DNA from: Limiplasma sp031556335
GTDB taxonomy: Bacteria; Bacillota; Clostridia; Christensenellales; Aristaeellaceae
Reading direction: 5' to 3'
DNA length: 12,721 nucleotides
Assembly (NCBI GenBank): GCA_031556335.1
Contig: JAVBTE010000080.1
Coordinates: forward strand, 1 to 12,721
Shown: positions 5,555 to 11,979 of the stretch, piece by piece
Position numbering within the stretch: position 1 is the stretch's first letter
Layout: every line of letters starts with the position of its first letter
Translations under genes and position numbers: made by a program
Notes under the pieces: model-generated
The model's database searches: none
What the model saw: the letters and a program-made list of their open reading frames with translations, nothing else
What the model was told of the DNA's origin: nothing

Positions 5555-6406
5555 CTATTCCAGCACGTCCACCGTACCGGCGGTCAAATCCACTTTCAAT
5601 TCCTTCGCCGCCCCGCCGTCGTACTTCAGGCGCAGGGCTTCGGGCAGCGGGCCGTCCTTGTCCAGGGTAAAGGCGTGAAAAACGCGCACCAGGCCTTCTT
5701 CCAAATCTTCCGTGTCGCTGGCGCTGTGGTCCAGCGGTGCGCCGCCAAAAGAGGATACGGAAAAGGACCGATGGTCCTGCCCCGCCGCAGGCTGGTGATA
5801 CACATGCACCACAAGCAGCCGGGGCGTACGGCTGACGACGATGTGCTTGACAACCGTCGGGCCCACATCCAAGTCCAGGGCCACGTCCACCAGCGGTTGG
5901 TCCGTCTTTGGAATGTCCAAGACGAGGCTGTCCATTTCCTGATGGGTATCCAGCTCCGGGGTAAGGGTCGCGATGGTGACGACAGCTTCCACGCTGTCCG
6001 GGGAAACATCTGGCGGCATGTAGGCCATCAGCCCATAGCTGTCCAGCGGATTTCCTTTGTTTGTGCTACCGCCGCACGCACCCAAATTGTCTATCCGCTG
6101 GCCGTCTTTTTCATAATAAAAGCGAATGTCGCAATAGGTGGGAATGATGTGCCCGGTTTCCCCGTCCCCTCCATAAACAGGGGTACCGTCCGTGCGATCC
6201 CGAAATACTTCGTCCACCATGACGGCGTCGGGCCGCGAGGCGGTTTGCCGCATGGCAAGCATCGCCACCCGGCCGTCGTAGTAGATGTCTTGTACGGCAA
6301 ACGTAACGTCGCCCAAAGTGCTTTCCCTGCCTTCGGACAGGGCGGGGGCCGCAAGCAGCGCAAACACCAGCAGGCAGCTTAAAAGAAAAAATATGCGATG
6401 TTTCAT
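5555..6406 (-). CDS. Secreted protein of unknown function
   Basis: I do not recognise this 283-residue protein. It begins with a clear signal peptide (MKHRIFFLLSCLLVFALLAAPALS), probably cut near 22-26; the Cys at 11 is within the hydrophobic core and is not a convincing lipobox. The mature part is rich in beta-prone and acidic stretches (for example PELDTHQEMDSLVLDIP at 150-166) with only two cysteines (92 and 111), and shows no transmembrane helix or catalytic motif. Lengths and style resemble uncharacterised exported proteins of Clostridia. The ATG at 6404-6406 has a near-perfect ribosome site AAAGGAGGTG (6424-6415). It is transcribed divergently from the phosphate operon, so the candidate Pho box at 6491-6518 could in principle affect it too. 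No clear terminator or minus-strand promoter was found. Confidence 0.8.
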   Translation of the reverse strand: MKHRIFFLLSCLLVFALLAAPALSEGRESTLGDVTFAVQDIYYDGRVAMLAMRQTASRPDAVMVDEVFRDRTDGTPVYGGDGETGHIIPTYCDIRFYYEKDGQRIDNLGACGGSTNKGNPLDSYGLMAYMPPDVSPDSVEAVVTIATLTPELDTHQEMDSLVLDIPKTDQPLVDVALDLDVGPTVVKHIVVSRTPRLLVVHVYHQPAAGQDHRSFSVSSFGGAPLDHSASDTEDLEEGLVRVFHAFTLDKDGPLPEALRLKYDGGAAKELKVDLTAGTVDVLE

Positions 6407-6490
6407 TGAATGAGCACCTCCTTTGATCGGTTATGTGGATAAAACGTCCGGCGTCCCTGTTTTTCTTCCCAAATTTAGGAAATATTCCAC

Positions 6491-6518
6491 TTTACATAGA
6501 TTTAACATAAAAATAACT
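6491..6518 (+). promoter_or_regulatory. Candidate PhoP box upstream of pit
   Basis: TTTACA (6491-6496) and TTAACA (6502-6507) are separated by five bases and a weaker third unit ATAACT follows at 6513-6518, all at an exact 11-base period. The first two match the TT(A/C/T)A(C/T)A half-site of the Firmicutes PhoP response regulator, known from Bacillus. The array ends at the -35 of the pit promoter, the position expected for an activator. No phoP/phoR genes are in the window, so this rests on motif and context. Confidence 0.55.
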
Positions 6519-6547
6519 TGTCTTTTTCATAAGCCTGATTGTATAAT
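6518..6547 (+). promoter_or_regulatory. Promoter of the pit operon
   Basis: TTGTCT (6518-6523) and a perfect TATAAT (6542-6547) are separated by 18 bases. Transcription would start near 6554, giving a leader of about 63 bases. The weak -35 fits a promoter that needs an activator. Confidence 0.75.
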
Positions 6548-6616
6548 CATTTTATACTGGGCTGAAATGCGTATGGCCCCGGAAGAGGCAGCTCTTCTGA
6601 AAGGAAAGAAGGTTCC

Positions 6617-7672
6617 TTGATTTTGAGTTTTCAGCTTTCCTGGTTTGTTTCGGAAATCGTGAAGAATCCTGTCCTGCTGATTACCGTGCTTCTGACCCTG
6701 GGGGTTATTTTTGTGAACGGCTGGACAGACGCGCCCAACGCCATCGCCACCTGCATCGCCACCCGGGCCATGGCGCCCCGCGCCGCGGTGCTGATGTCGG
6801 CGTTTTTTAATTTTCTGGGCGTTTTGGTCATGACGCTGCTGAACGCCACCGTGGCCATGACCATCAAAAACATGGTGAACTTTCAGGGCAGCGGAGATTC
6901 CCTCATCGCCCTGTGCGCGGCCCTGTTCGCCATCATCATCTGGGCCACGGCGGCCTGGTATTTCGGCATTCCCACCAGCGAAAGCCACGCGCTCATCGCC
7001 GGTGTTTCCGGCGCGGCCATCGCCCTGCAGGGCGGCATGGGCGGCATCAACGGCGCGGAATGGGTGAAGGTGTTCTACGGCCTGGGCCTTTCCACGGTGC
7101 TGGGCTTTGTGATGGGCTTTTTGACCAGCAAGCTGATCATGCTGCTGTTTCGCAACGTGGACCGACGAAAAACCACGGGCGCTTTCCAAAAAAGCCAAAT
7201 CTTTGGCGGGGCGGCCATGTCCTTCATGCATGGGGCCCAGGATGGCCAGAAGTTTATGGCGGTTTTGATTTTGGGCATTTTTCTGGTCAATGGCAAAGAT
7301 ACCTCCATGGACGTGATCCCGCCCATGTGGATGATGATCCTCTGCTCCGCCGTGATGGCCTTTGGCACGTCCATCGGCGGGTATAAGATCATCAAGGCCG
7401 TGGGCATGGACCTGGTGAAGCTGGAAACCTACCAGGGCTTCGCGGCGGACCTGGCGGCGGCGGGCTGCCTGCTCATCTCCTCGGTGCTTGGCATTCCGGT
7501 CAGCACCACCCACACCAAAACCACCGCCATCATGGGCGTGGGGGCCACCAAGCGGCTGTCCGCCATCAACATGTCCGTGGTGAAGGATATGGTGCTCACC
7601 TGGATTTTGACGTTCCCCGGCTGCGGCATCATCGGGTTTTTGATGGCGAAGCTGTTCATGCTCATTTTTTAA
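6617..7672 (+). CDS. pit: PiT-family inorganic phosphate transporter
   Basis: This 351-residue membrane protein moves inorganic phosphate into the cell, coupled to cation gradients in the family (PF01384). It has the PiT internal duplication: NGWTDAPNAIATCIATRAM (34-52) and GIPTSESHALIAGVSGAAI (117-135) in the first half, then MSFMHGAQDGQKFMAV (201-216) and GIPVSTTHTKTTAIMGVGAT (292-311) in the second, joined by a cytoplasmic stretch near 170-200. About ten hydrophobic segments are visible, and the length is normal for bacterial Pit. The start is TTG at 6617, since no in-frame ATG fits; TTG at 6623 is an alternative. The ribosome site is AAAGGAAAGAAGG (6600-6612). The TGA of a 17-codon upstream frame overlaps this TTG. 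It is followed 45 bases later by its DUF47 partner gene, and a candidate PhoP box lies upstream. Confidence 0.95.
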   Translation: MILSFQLSWFVSEIVKNPVLLITVLLTLGVIFVNGWTDAPNAIATCIATRAMAPRAAVLMSAFFNFLGVLVMTLLNATVAMTIKNMVNFQGSGDSLIALCAALFAIIIWATAAWYFGIPTSESHALIAGVSGAAIALQGGMGGINGAEWVKVFYGLGLSTVLGFVMGFLTSKLIMLLFRNVDRRKTTGAFQKSQIFGGAAMSFMHGAQDGQKFMAVLILGIFLVNGKDTSMDVIPPMWMMILCSAVMAFGTSIGGYKIIKAVGMDLVKLETYQGFAADLAAAGCLLISSVLGIPVSTTHTKTTAIMGVGATKRLSAINMSVVKDMVLTWILTFPGCGIIGFLMAKLFMLIF

Positions 7673-7717
7673 GAAACGCCGGCCCTTGCCGGTCAAAGAG
7701 GTTTGGAGGAAGCAAAC

Positions 7718-8335
7718 ATGAAAAAGGACATTGTGTATTTTCAAAATTATGCCGAGTGCGCGGCCATGGCCTGCGAAATGGCGAAAAAGCTGGACCATTT
7801 TCTGAACCATTTCAGCACGGAGAAGCTGGACGCGGGCATGGCCGAAATCCACGAGATTGAACACCGCGCCGACGGCAAGAAGCACGACCTGTACGCCGAG
7901 CTGGTGCGGGCCTTTGTCACCCCCATTGACCGGGACGAGCTCATCGACATCAGCCAGAACATTGATGATGTGCTGGACGCTATGGACGACATCATGATGC
8001 ACCTGAACATCACCCAGGTGAAGCAGATCCGTCCGGACGCGCTGGAGTTTTCCGCGCTGATCATCAAGTGCTGCGACGGCATGGCCCAGCTGATGGAAGA
8101 GTTCAAGGATTTCAAAAAATCCAAGAAGATCAACGACATCATCATCGAAATCAACCGCCTGGAAGAGGAAGGCGACCGCCTGTACATCCACGTGATGAAA
8201 AACCTGCACAAGACCTGCTCCGACCCCATGGAAGTGATGATCTGGCGCGAAATTTACAGCGCCTTTGAAAACGTCTGCGACCAGTGCGAGGACGTGGCGG
8301 ACATCGTGGAGACCATCGTGATCGGGAACCTGTAA
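7718..8335 (+). CDS. DUF47/PhoU-like Pit accessory protein
   Basis: This 205-residue all-helical protein belongs to the DUF47 (PhoU_div) family, which is nearly always encoded beside pit genes and is thought to modulate the transporter from the cytoplasm. Diagnostic stretches are EIHEIEHRADGKKHDLY (43-59), the conserved FVTPIDRDELIDISQNIDD (66-84), and EINRLEEEGDRLY (144-156), giving the repeated acidic E-x3-D pattern seen in PhoU-type three-helix bundles, where metals bind. The ATG at 7718 is preceded by GGAGGA (7705-7710); the in-frame TTG at 7703 would include that ribosome site and is rejected. The gene lies 45 bases after pit, with only a weak hairpin (CCGGC/GCCGG) between them, so they form one operon. 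Confidence 0.93.
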   Translation: MKKDIVYFQNYAECAAMACEMAKKLDHFLNHFSTEKLDAGMAEIHEIEHRADGKKHDLYAELVRAFVTPIDRDELIDISQNIDDVLDAMDDIMMHLNITQVKQIRPDALEFSALIIKCCDGMAQLMEEFKDFKKSKKINDIIIEINRLEEEGDRLYIHVMKNLHKTCSDPMEVMIWREIYSAFENVCDQCEDVADIVETIVIGNL

Positions 8336-8359
8336 CACTGCTTGACGGGGAGAAAGGCC

Positions 8360-8752
8360 ATGAGCGTTTGGTGTAAAATTCTGGGGCACCGGTGGGATGC
8401 TTGCCGCTGCGCCCGTTGCGGCGCCCAGCGGGACCGGAAGCACCGCATGGAGCCGGTGGAGGCGCAATGCCTGACCCGCTGCGGCCTGTGCGGCAAGGAA
8501 GAGGCGCTGCCGCACCAGTGGCACCATTGCGCGTGCAGCCGGTGCGGAGAGCTTCGGGACGAGAACCACGACTGGATGTACACCACCGAGTGCGAGCAGG
8601 TTTGCCGCGTCTGTGGCCAAAGCCGCCAGAAGCACGCCTGGCAGCCCGTGGACCGGGGCGTGGATCGCTGCCGCCACTGCGGCAAAACCCACAAGCTGAC
8701 CGCCGAGGAGATCGCCCGGCGGGACGACGAGTGGGCCAACGAGTACGAATAG
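8360..8752 (+). CDS. Cys/His-rich repeat protein of unknown function in the pit operon
   Basis: This 130-residue protein has 16 cysteines and many histidines in a regular array. Four units follow the form C-x2-C-G, then 5-6 residues, then H-x-W/M: C17/C20/H28, C41/C44/H52, C59/C62/H70 and C82/C85/H92, each with an extra upstream cysteine (C15, C37, C57, C78). A short fifth unit has C104/C107/H111. Units 1-2 and 3-4 align at an offset of 40-42 residues, which shows a tandem duplication. The start resembles small proteins beginning C-K-x-x-G-H-x-W. Zinc binding is likely; no function is known to me, and no membrane segment or signal peptide is present. The C-terminus is charged and helical (113-130). 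The ATG at 8360 follows GGGGAGAAAGG (8347-8357). It starts 24 bases after the DUF47 gene, so it is probably co-transcribed with pit. Confidence 0.8.
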   Translation: MSVWCKILGHRWDACRCARCGAQRDRKHRMEPVEAQCLTRCGLCGKEEALPHQWHHCACSRCGELRDENHDWMYTTECEQVCRVCGQSRQKHAWQPVDRGVDRCRHCGKTHKLTAEEIARRDDEWANEYE

Positions 8753-8833
8753 GGGGACGATCAGGGGCTCCGCCCCTGAACCCCGCCAGGGCTACGCCCT
8801 GGACCCTTCATTGACCGCGCTCAGCGCGGTCAA
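8752..8833 (+). repeat. Three-hairpin copy of the modular repeat
   Basis: GGGGGACGAT begins on the last base of the upstream stop codon. Three perfect hairpins follow, all with three-base loops: 8761-8768/8772-8779 (TCAGGGGC, loop TCC), 8786-8792/8796-8802 (CCAGGGC, loop TAC) and 8811-8820/8824-8833 (TTGACCGCGC, loop TCA). The last stem is identical to the central stem of the copy at 111-248 but has a different loop. The right half of the complete element is missing. The final hairpin is followed by AAAAAATTTTT, so it may also end the pit transcript. Confidence 0.85.
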
Positions 8834-8984
8834 AAAATTTTTGGGGATTGTTATTTTCCGTGGGAAAATTTGGCATGGGACATTGGCTTTTTGGGATACT
8901 ACCATATGTTGCGTATCGCTCGCATTCATTGCCCAATTTTGGAAAAATTTTTTCAAATTGAGGACAGGCAAAGACAAAAAAGCA
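8834..8984. other. AT-rich non-coding stretch between the phosphate and ribosomal operons
   Basis: No gene is supported here: both short open frames lack a ribosome site and family resemblance. The stretch is much richer in A and T than its surroundings. It holds a small perfect hairpin with a three-base loop (8853-8859/8863-8869, ATTTTCC) and a degenerate 27-base palindrome near 8933-8960 of the form CAATTTTGG...CAAATTG. Confidence 0.6.
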
Positions 8985-9013
8985 TTGTCATCGTAAAAAA
9001 AGCATGCTATAAT
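8985..9013 (+). promoter_or_regulatory. Strong promoter of the rpsM operon
   Basis: TTGTCA (8985-8990), a 17-base spacer and a perfect TATAAT (9008-9013), with TGC directly before the -10 adding an extended -10. This is the best promoter in the window and fits high ribosomal protein expression. The start point should be near 9020. Confidence 0.92.
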
Positions 9014-9019
9014 TCAAAA

Positions 9020-9236
9020 GTTAGACCATACCCAGAGCTATGGGCGGCTGCATGCGCCAAAACGCGCGTGACCATAGGCTGGAAAGGTTGACATTGCTTA
9101 CAAAGCACGGTAGCTGTCTGCGCCGTGCGGGGTCTTGGGCGGCGCGCCATTCTCTACGTCCGCGTCCGCCAACTTCAAGAGACCCTTTCGCCCCAGGGGG
9201 CAACAGGCACTCATTTTTCAGGAGGTGTAACCACAC
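9020..9236 (+). promoter_or_regulatory. Long structured 5' leader of the rpsM operon
   Basis: About 217 bases separate the promoter from rpsM. TATGG at 9039-9043 can pair with CCATA at 9026-9030 or, as CTATGG (9038-9043), with CCATAG at 9072-9077; the two helices exclude each other. A further stem joins GCGCCG (9120-9125) and CGGCGC (9140-9145). The ribosome site AGGAGGTG (9220-9227) precedes ATG 9237. Long leaders before this operon bind ribosomal protein S4 in Escherichia coli, and rpsD is in this operon, so feedback control is plausible but not shown; I cannot match a known leader class. Confidence 0.5.
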
Positions 9237-9614
9237 ATGGCACGTATTGCGGGCGTAGACCTGCCCAGGGAAAAGCGTGTGGAAGTCGGGCTTACCTACA
9301 TCTTCGGTATCGGCCTTGCGACCTCGCAGGCCATTATCAAGAACACCGGTATCAGCCCCGACACCCGCGTCAAGGACCTGACCGAACAAGAAATCAGCAA
9401 GCTCCGTGACTACATCGAGCACCACGTGAAGGTGGAGGGCGATCTCCGTCGAGAGGTTTCTCTCAACATCAAGCGTCTGGTGGAAATCGGCTGCTATCGC
9501 GGCGTCCGCCACCGTCGCGGCCTGCCCGTTCGCGGTCAGAACACCAAAACCAACGCGCGCACCCGCAAGGGCCCCAAGCGCACCATCGCCGGAAAGAAAA
9601 AGGCCACCAAGTAA
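9237..9614 (+). CDS. rpsM: 30S ribosomal protein S13 (uS13)
   Basis: The 125-residue product has the usual length and the conserved start MARIAGVDLPREKRVEVGLTYI-type region, GIG in the helix-hairpin-helix segment (24-26), and the basic tail with RHRRGLPVRGQNTKTNARTR (92-111) that contacts 16S rRNA in the 30S head and the P-site. The ATG has the ribosome site AGGAGGTG ten bases upstream. It is the first gene of the operon here; the infA and rpmJ genes that usually precede it in Firmicutes are absent from the upstream 480 bases. A small hairpin (9626-9645) lies between this gene and rpsK. Confidence 0.98.
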   Translation: MARIAGVDLPREKRVEVGLTYIFGIGLATSQAIIKNTGISPDTRVKDLTEQEISKLRDYIEHHVKVEGDLRREVSLNIKRLVEIGCYRGVRHRRGLPVRGQNTKTNARTRKGPKRTIAGKKKATK

Positions 9615-9693
9615 CGTTGCGTAGGGGCTCTCCCGCGATAGAGCCGGGGAGGCCAGCCAACAGAATGCCGATGGACATGGAGGGATTAACAAA

Positions 9694-10095
9694 ATGGCAC
9701 CCAAACAGAAGTTAAAGAAGGTATCGCGCAAGCGCCGTGAGAAAAAGCTTGTGGAACGTGGCGCCGCGCATATCCGTTCTTCCTTTAACAACACCATTGT
9801 CACACTGACCGATACCAACGGCAACGCCCTTTCCTGGGCCAGCGCCGGCGGGTTGGGTTTCCGTGGCAGCAAAAAGTCCACCCCCTTTGCCGCCCAGATG
9901 GCGGCCGAAACTGCCGCCAAGGCGGCCATGGAATTTGGCCTCAAAACGGTGGAAGTTTACGTGAAGGGTCCCGGTTCCGGGCGTGAGGCCGCCATCCGCA
10001 GCCTGCAGGCCGCGGGTTTGGAAGTGAACATGATCAAAGACGTTACACCCATTCCGCACAACGGATGCCGTCCGCCCAAGCGTAGAAGAGTGTAA
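9694..10095 (+). CDS. rpsK: 30S ribosomal protein S11 (uS11)
   Basis: The 133-residue product shows the S11 core: AHIRSSFNNTIVTLTDTNGN (25-44), SWASAGGLGFRGSKKSTPFA (47-66), VKGPGSGREAAIRSL (90-104) and the basic end TPIPHNGCRPPKRRRV. It binds 16S rRNA on the 30S platform near the E-site mRNA path. GGAGGG (9679-9684) precedes the ATG by nine bases. The lysine-rich N-terminus is normal. It lies 79 bases after rpsM, a wider gap than usual inside this operon. Confidence 0.98.
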   Translation: MAPKQKLKKVSRKRREKKLVERGAAHIRSSFNNTIVTLTDTNGNALSWASAGGLGFRGSKKSTPFAAQMAAETAAKAAMEFGLKTVEVYVKGPGSGREAAIRSLQAAGLEVNMIKDVTPIPHNGCRPPKRRRV

Positions 10096-10120
10096 GCAAA
10101 TTCGAGGAGGTACAATTTCC

Positions 10121-10747
10121 ATGGCAAGATATACAGATTCCGTATGCCGCTTGTGCCGCCGCGAGGGCACCAAGCTCTTTTTGAAGGGCGAAAAGTGCTT
10201 CTCGTCCAAGTGCGCGGTCACCCGCCGGCCAACCCCTCCCGGGCAGCATGGCCAGGCCCGGCAGCGCAAGGCGAGCGAATACGGCCTCCAGCTTCGTGAA
10301 AAGCAAAAAGCGCGCCGCGCTTATGGCCTGATGGAAGGCCAGTTCAAGCGTACCTTCACCCGCGCCACCGGCATGAAGGGCATCACCGGCGAAAACCTGC
10401 TGCAGCTTTTGGAACTGCGGCTTGACAACGTGGTGTACCGCAGCGGCCTGGCTTCCAGCCGCGCCCAGGCCCGGCAGTTCGTTTGCCACGGCCTTTTGAC
10501 CGTGAACGGCAAAAAGGTGGACATCCCCTCGTACACCACCAAGGTGAACGATGTGATCACCGTGAAGGCCACCCGCAAGGATATGGAGCACTTCAAAGTG
10601 GTGAAGGAAGGCATCAGCCGCGTGGTGCCCAAGTGGCTGACCACCGACGCCGCCAACCTGACCGCCACTGTCGCCAGCCTGCCGGCCCGCGACGATGTGG
10701 ACCTGACCCTGCAGGAAAACATGATCGTCGAGTTCTACTCTCGTTAA
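10121..10747 (+). CDS. rpsD: 30S ribosomal protein S4 (uS4), zinc-binding type
   Basis: The 208-residue product begins MARYTDSVCRLCRREGTKLF and keeps the four cysteines of the zinc-type (C+) S4: C9, C12, C26 and C31. Residues 45-55 have the family stretch PGQHGQARQRK; the RNA-binding S4 domain is at about 97-160 with LELRLDNVVYRSGLASSRAQ (96-115) and VNGKKVDIPSY. S4 nucleates 30S body assembly and in some bacteria represses its own operon by binding the leader. GAGGAGG (10103-10109) precedes the ATG. In this operon it lies between rpsK and rpoA, as in Clostridia, whereas Bacillus carries rpsD elsewhere. Confidence 0.98.
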   Translation: MARYTDSVCRLCRREGTKLFLKGEKCFSSKCAVTRRPTPPGQHGQARQRKASEYGLQLREKQKARRAYGLMEGQFKRTFTRATGMKGITGENLLQLLELRLDNVVYRSGLASSRAQARQFVCHGLLTVNGKKVDIPSYTTKVNDVITVKATRKDMEHFKVVKEGISRVVPKWLTTDAANLTATVASLPARDDVDLTLQENMIVEFYSR

Positions 10748-10784
10748 AAGGAGGCCGGGGCCTGGCCCTGGCTGGCGCCCCAAA

Positions 10785-10809
10785 TTCCGCGCGGCTCGCC
10801 GCCGCGGAA
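10785..10809 (+). other. GC-rich hairpin in the rpsD-rpoA spacer
   Basis: The 163-base gap before rpoA holds a stem TTCCGCG (10785-10791) with CGCGGAA (10803-10809), extended inward by CGGC/GCCG with one bulge, and a weaker GCGC/GCGC hairpin at 10814-10827. No T-run follows and no promoter is visible, so it is more likely an RNA processing or attenuation feature than a terminator. Confidence 0.45.
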
Positions 10810-10910
10810 AGAAGCGCGTAGATGCGCCGCGGCGAACAAGCGGGGCGCAGACGACAAGAAAAAGGCGCTACTCCCTCAATCAATCGGCTTGAAACAGGAG
10901 GGTAAAACGA

Positions 10911-11855
10911 ATGATCGAAATCGAAAAAGCGCGTATCGAATGCGTGGAGATGAGCCAGGACAACTGCTACGGCAAGTTTGTTGTGGAACCCTTGGAGCGC
11001 GGTTTTGGGCATACGCTCGGAAACGCGCTTCGCCGTGTGCTGCTCAGCTCTTTGCCTGGCGTGGCGGTCACCAGCATTCATATTGAAGGCATCCAGCACG
11101 AGTTTTCCACTGTGCCCGGCGTGACCGAGGACGTGACCGAAATGATCCTGAACCTGAAGGAGCTGACGGCCAAGCTGTATTCCGATCAGCCCAAGACGGT
11201 CTTTTTGGACGTGAAGGGTCCCGCCGAGGTGAAGGCCGGCGATATCGCCGTGGACGACGAGATCGAAATCGTCGATACGGACCTGCATATCGCCACCCTG
11301 GGCGACGACGCGCATCTGAAGATGACCCTGACGGTGGACAAGGGCCGCGGCTATGTCAGCGCGGACAAGAACAAGTCCCCCAATCAGGCCATTGGCGTGA
11401 TTCCCATCGACTCGATCTTCACGCCCATCCGCAAGGTGAACTACACAGTGGAAGATACCCGCGTAGGGCAGATTACCGACTACGACAAGCTGACGTTGGA
11501 CGTTTGGACCAACGGCAGCGTGCAGCCCGACGAGGCGGTCAGCCTGGCCGCGAAGATCCTGACCGAGCACCTGAGCCTGTTTGTCAGCCTGACCGATCAT
11601 GTGATGCCCATCGCCTTCACGGATCAGGAAGACGACAAGAAGGAAAAGGTTCTGGAAATGACCATCGAGGAGCTGGACCTGAGCGTTCGGGCCTACAACT
11701 GCCTCAAGCGCGCGGGAATCAACACCGTGGCCGAGCTGGTGCAGCGCAACCAGGAGGACATGATGAAGGTTCGCAATCTGGGCCGCAAGAGCCTGGAGGA
11801 AGTGGAACAGAAGCTGGAAGCTTTGAACCTGTCCCTGCGCCCCAGCGACGATTAA
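10911..11855 (+). CDS. rpoA: DNA-directed RNA polymerase alpha subunit
   Basis: The 314-residue product has both alpha domains. The N-terminal dimerisation domain (1-230) includes ERGFGHTLGNALRRVLLSSL (29-48), the conserved assembly segment, and TPIRKVNYTVEDTRVGQITD (171-190). A short acidic linker (237-247) leads to the C-terminal DNA-binding domain (248-310) with LDLSVRAYNCLKRAGINTV (255-273) and RNLGRKSLEEVEQKL (288-302), holding the R260, N263, G291, K293 and S294 positions that contact UP elements and activators. AGGAGGG (10896-10902) precedes the ATG. The protein nucleates polymerase assembly as a dimer. Position between rpsD and rplQ is the standard alpha-operon order. Confidence 0.98.
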   Translation: MIEIEKARIECVEMSQDNCYGKFVVEPLERGFGHTLGNALRRVLLSSLPGVAVTSIHIEGIQHEFSTVPGVTEDVTEMILNLKELTAKLYSDQPKTVFLDVKGPAEVKAGDIAVDDEIEIVDTDLHIATLGDDAHLKMTLTVDKGRGYVSADKNKSPNQAIGVIPIDSIFTPIRKVNYTVEDTRVGQITDYDKLTLDVWTNGSVQPDEAVSLAAKILTEHLSLFVSLTDHVMPIAFTDQEDDKKEKVLEMTIEELDLSVRAYNCLKRAGINTVAELVQRNQEDMMKVRNLGRKSLEEVEQKLEALNLSLRPSDD

Positions 11856-11901
11856 CAGCATATGACGCGGAGGTCGGGGTAAAGCCCTGACGAGCCAGCG
11901 G

Positions 11902-11949
11902 GTTGCCGAAGGCAACGAATGGCGTAGCCGCTTTGCTGCCAAGGGCAGC
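11902..11949 (+). repeat. Three small triloop hairpins between rpoA and rplQ
   Basis: Within the 124-base spacer, GTTGCC-GAA-GGCAAC (11902-11916), GGC-GTA-GCC (11921-11929) and GCTGCC-AAG-GGCAGC (11935-11949) follow in a row, each with a three-base loop. The design echoes the modular repeat elsewhere in the window, but the stem sequences differ and the GGGGACG motif is absent. An additional weak stem lies at 11873-11890. The ribosome site of rplQ follows at AAGGAGGA (11966-11973). Confidence 0.5.
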
Positions 11950-11979
11950 GAAACGGTCCACGAGAAGGAGGATCCGATT

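Noticed and set aside
6527..8692. Minus-strand open frame of 721 codons opposite the pit operon
   Set aside because: It spans three clear plus-strand genes and both intergenic gaps. Its His-rich composition is the antisense shadow of their codon use.
8834..8984. Horizontally acquired island suggested by low GC
   Set aside because: The AT-rich stretch is only 150 bases, non-coding, and lies directly upstream of a strong promoter, where AT-richness is normal.
8811..9091. Short open frames in the gap before rpsM
   Set aside because: No ribosome sites or recognisable products; they cross the rpsM promoter. I searched specifically for rpmJ and infA and found neither.
9040..9258. Plus-strand 72-codon frame overlapping the rpsM start
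   Set aside because: It has no ribosome site and runs through the structured leader into rpsM in another frame.
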